14,071 bases of DNA from Treponema sp. (lineage in GTDB: Bacteria > Spirochaetota > Spirochaetia > Treponematales > Treponemataceae). Below, in pieces: positions 13,638 through 14,071 of the stretch. Below the pieces are notes generated by a model, which was not told where the DNA came from, ran no database searches, and saw only the letters and a list, made by a program, of their open reading frames with translations. Position 1 is the stretch's first letter; every line of letters begins with the position of its first letter. A program made the translations under genes and the position numbers. The stretch is from NCBI GenBank assembly GCA_016297405.1, contig JAEDGP010000048.1, positions 1-14,071 on the forward strand, in the 5' to 3' direction.

Positions 13638-14071
13638 GTGACTATCAGACGTGCAGAAATCAAGGATATTCCAGGAATCAATAATCTTTTGGCTCAGGTA
13701 TTGCTTGTTCATCACAAGGGCCGCCCGGATTTGTTCAAAGAAATAGGGCAGAAGTATACGGACGAAGAACTGCAGGAACTGATCAGAAAAACCCAGGATC
13801 CGATTTTTGTTTATGAAGATGGCGGAAAAATTTTAGGCCATTGTTTTTGCAAGACAATCGAAAGGGAAGAACGGCCAAGTTCTTATGCTTACAAAACTTT
13901 ATTTATTGATGATTTGTGCGTTGATGAAAAAGCTCGCGGAAAGCATATTGGCAAGGCACTGTATGATTACACACGGGATTTTGCTAAATCTAACGGATAT
14001 TACAATGTTACTTTGCATGCCTGGGAATGCAATCCGGATGCTGTAGGTTTCTATAAGCATTTGGGTCTGCA
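13638..14071 (+). CDS. GNAT-family N-acetyltransferase (3' end beyond window)
   Basis: An open frame from GTG 13638 to the window end (144 codons, no stop), so the C-terminus is missing. It begins (fMet)TIRRAEIKDIPGINNLLAQ, a common GNAT opening. It carries LFIDDLCVDEKARGKHIGKA (about 95-114), in which RGKHIGKA is the acetyl-CoA pyrophosphate-binding motif A. NVTLHAWECNPDAVGFYKHL near the end corresponds to motif B. It would transfer an acetyl group from acetyl-CoA to an amine or protein N-terminus of unknown identity. The GTG start is supported by AAGAAGGA (13623-13630), 7 bases upstream. It is divergent from the MATE gene across a 92-base region in which no convincing promoter was recognised. 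Confidence 0.88.
   Translation, partial: MTIRRAEIKDIPGINNLLAQVLLVHHKGRPDLFKEIGQKYTDEELQELIRKTQDPIFVYEDGGKILGHCFCKTIEREERPSSYAYKTLFIDDLCVDEKARGKHIGKALYDYTRDFAKSNGYYNVTLHAWECNPDAVGFYKHLGL

Overview
The window reads as the replication and partition module of a plasmid-like or secondary-chromosome (chromid-like) replicon, joined to ordinary accessory or metabolic genes. The DNA is A/T-rich. Starts follow purine-rich AGGAGG-type Shine-Dalgarno sites. The gene repertoire (a GGDEF sensor with two periplasmic solute-binding domains, a cytoplasmic GH13 enzyme, a CopA with a CopZ-like tail, a MATE pump) would fit a gut or rumen spirochaete such as Treponema, or possibly a clostridial relative. The taxon is an inference from protein style, not a search result.

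Left third (1-5264), replicon core, all on the + strand: a ParA-type ATPase (16-786), a small protein with a C-terminal ribbon-helix-helix-like segment that is probably the centromere-binding partner (799-1206), and a replication initiator-like protein (1258-2403). Next comes an origin of about 0.85 kb with no believable gene. It holds 14 direct copies of the 15-base iteron core TTATATTTTACGTGG, 8 of them perfect, followed by three consecutive hairpins (3142-3249). A fused CHC2/TOPRIM primase and DnaB-type helicase follows (3279-5264). Another perfect iteron, in inverse orientation and matching over 22 bases, lies inside the primase-helicase coding sequence (3572-3593). Together the genes supply segregation (ParA plus RHH protein), origin recognition (initiator on iterons) and a private priming and unwinding engine.

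Right two thirds (5265-14071), cargo: a promoter with a consensus extended -10 leads into a membrane-bound diguanylate cyclase (5424-7970). A 219-base gap with a doubtful short ORF follows, then a GH13 alpha-amylase-family enzyme (8190-9560). Only 32 bases later comes a Cu(I) P1B-ATPase (9593-12181) whose last 69 residues form a complete CopZ-like chaperone. That chaperone has its own near-perfect Shine-Dalgarno and in-frame ATG, so the locus may encode two proteins in one frame. A MATE exporter runs convergently on the - strand (12184-13545), and a divergent GNAT acetyltransferase is cut by the window end (13638-14071).

The two most interesting signals are the iteron origin that extends into the primase-helicase gene, with its hairpin tract, and the nested copZ start inside copA. 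No RNA genes, CRISPR arrays, transposases or insertion sequences were seen.
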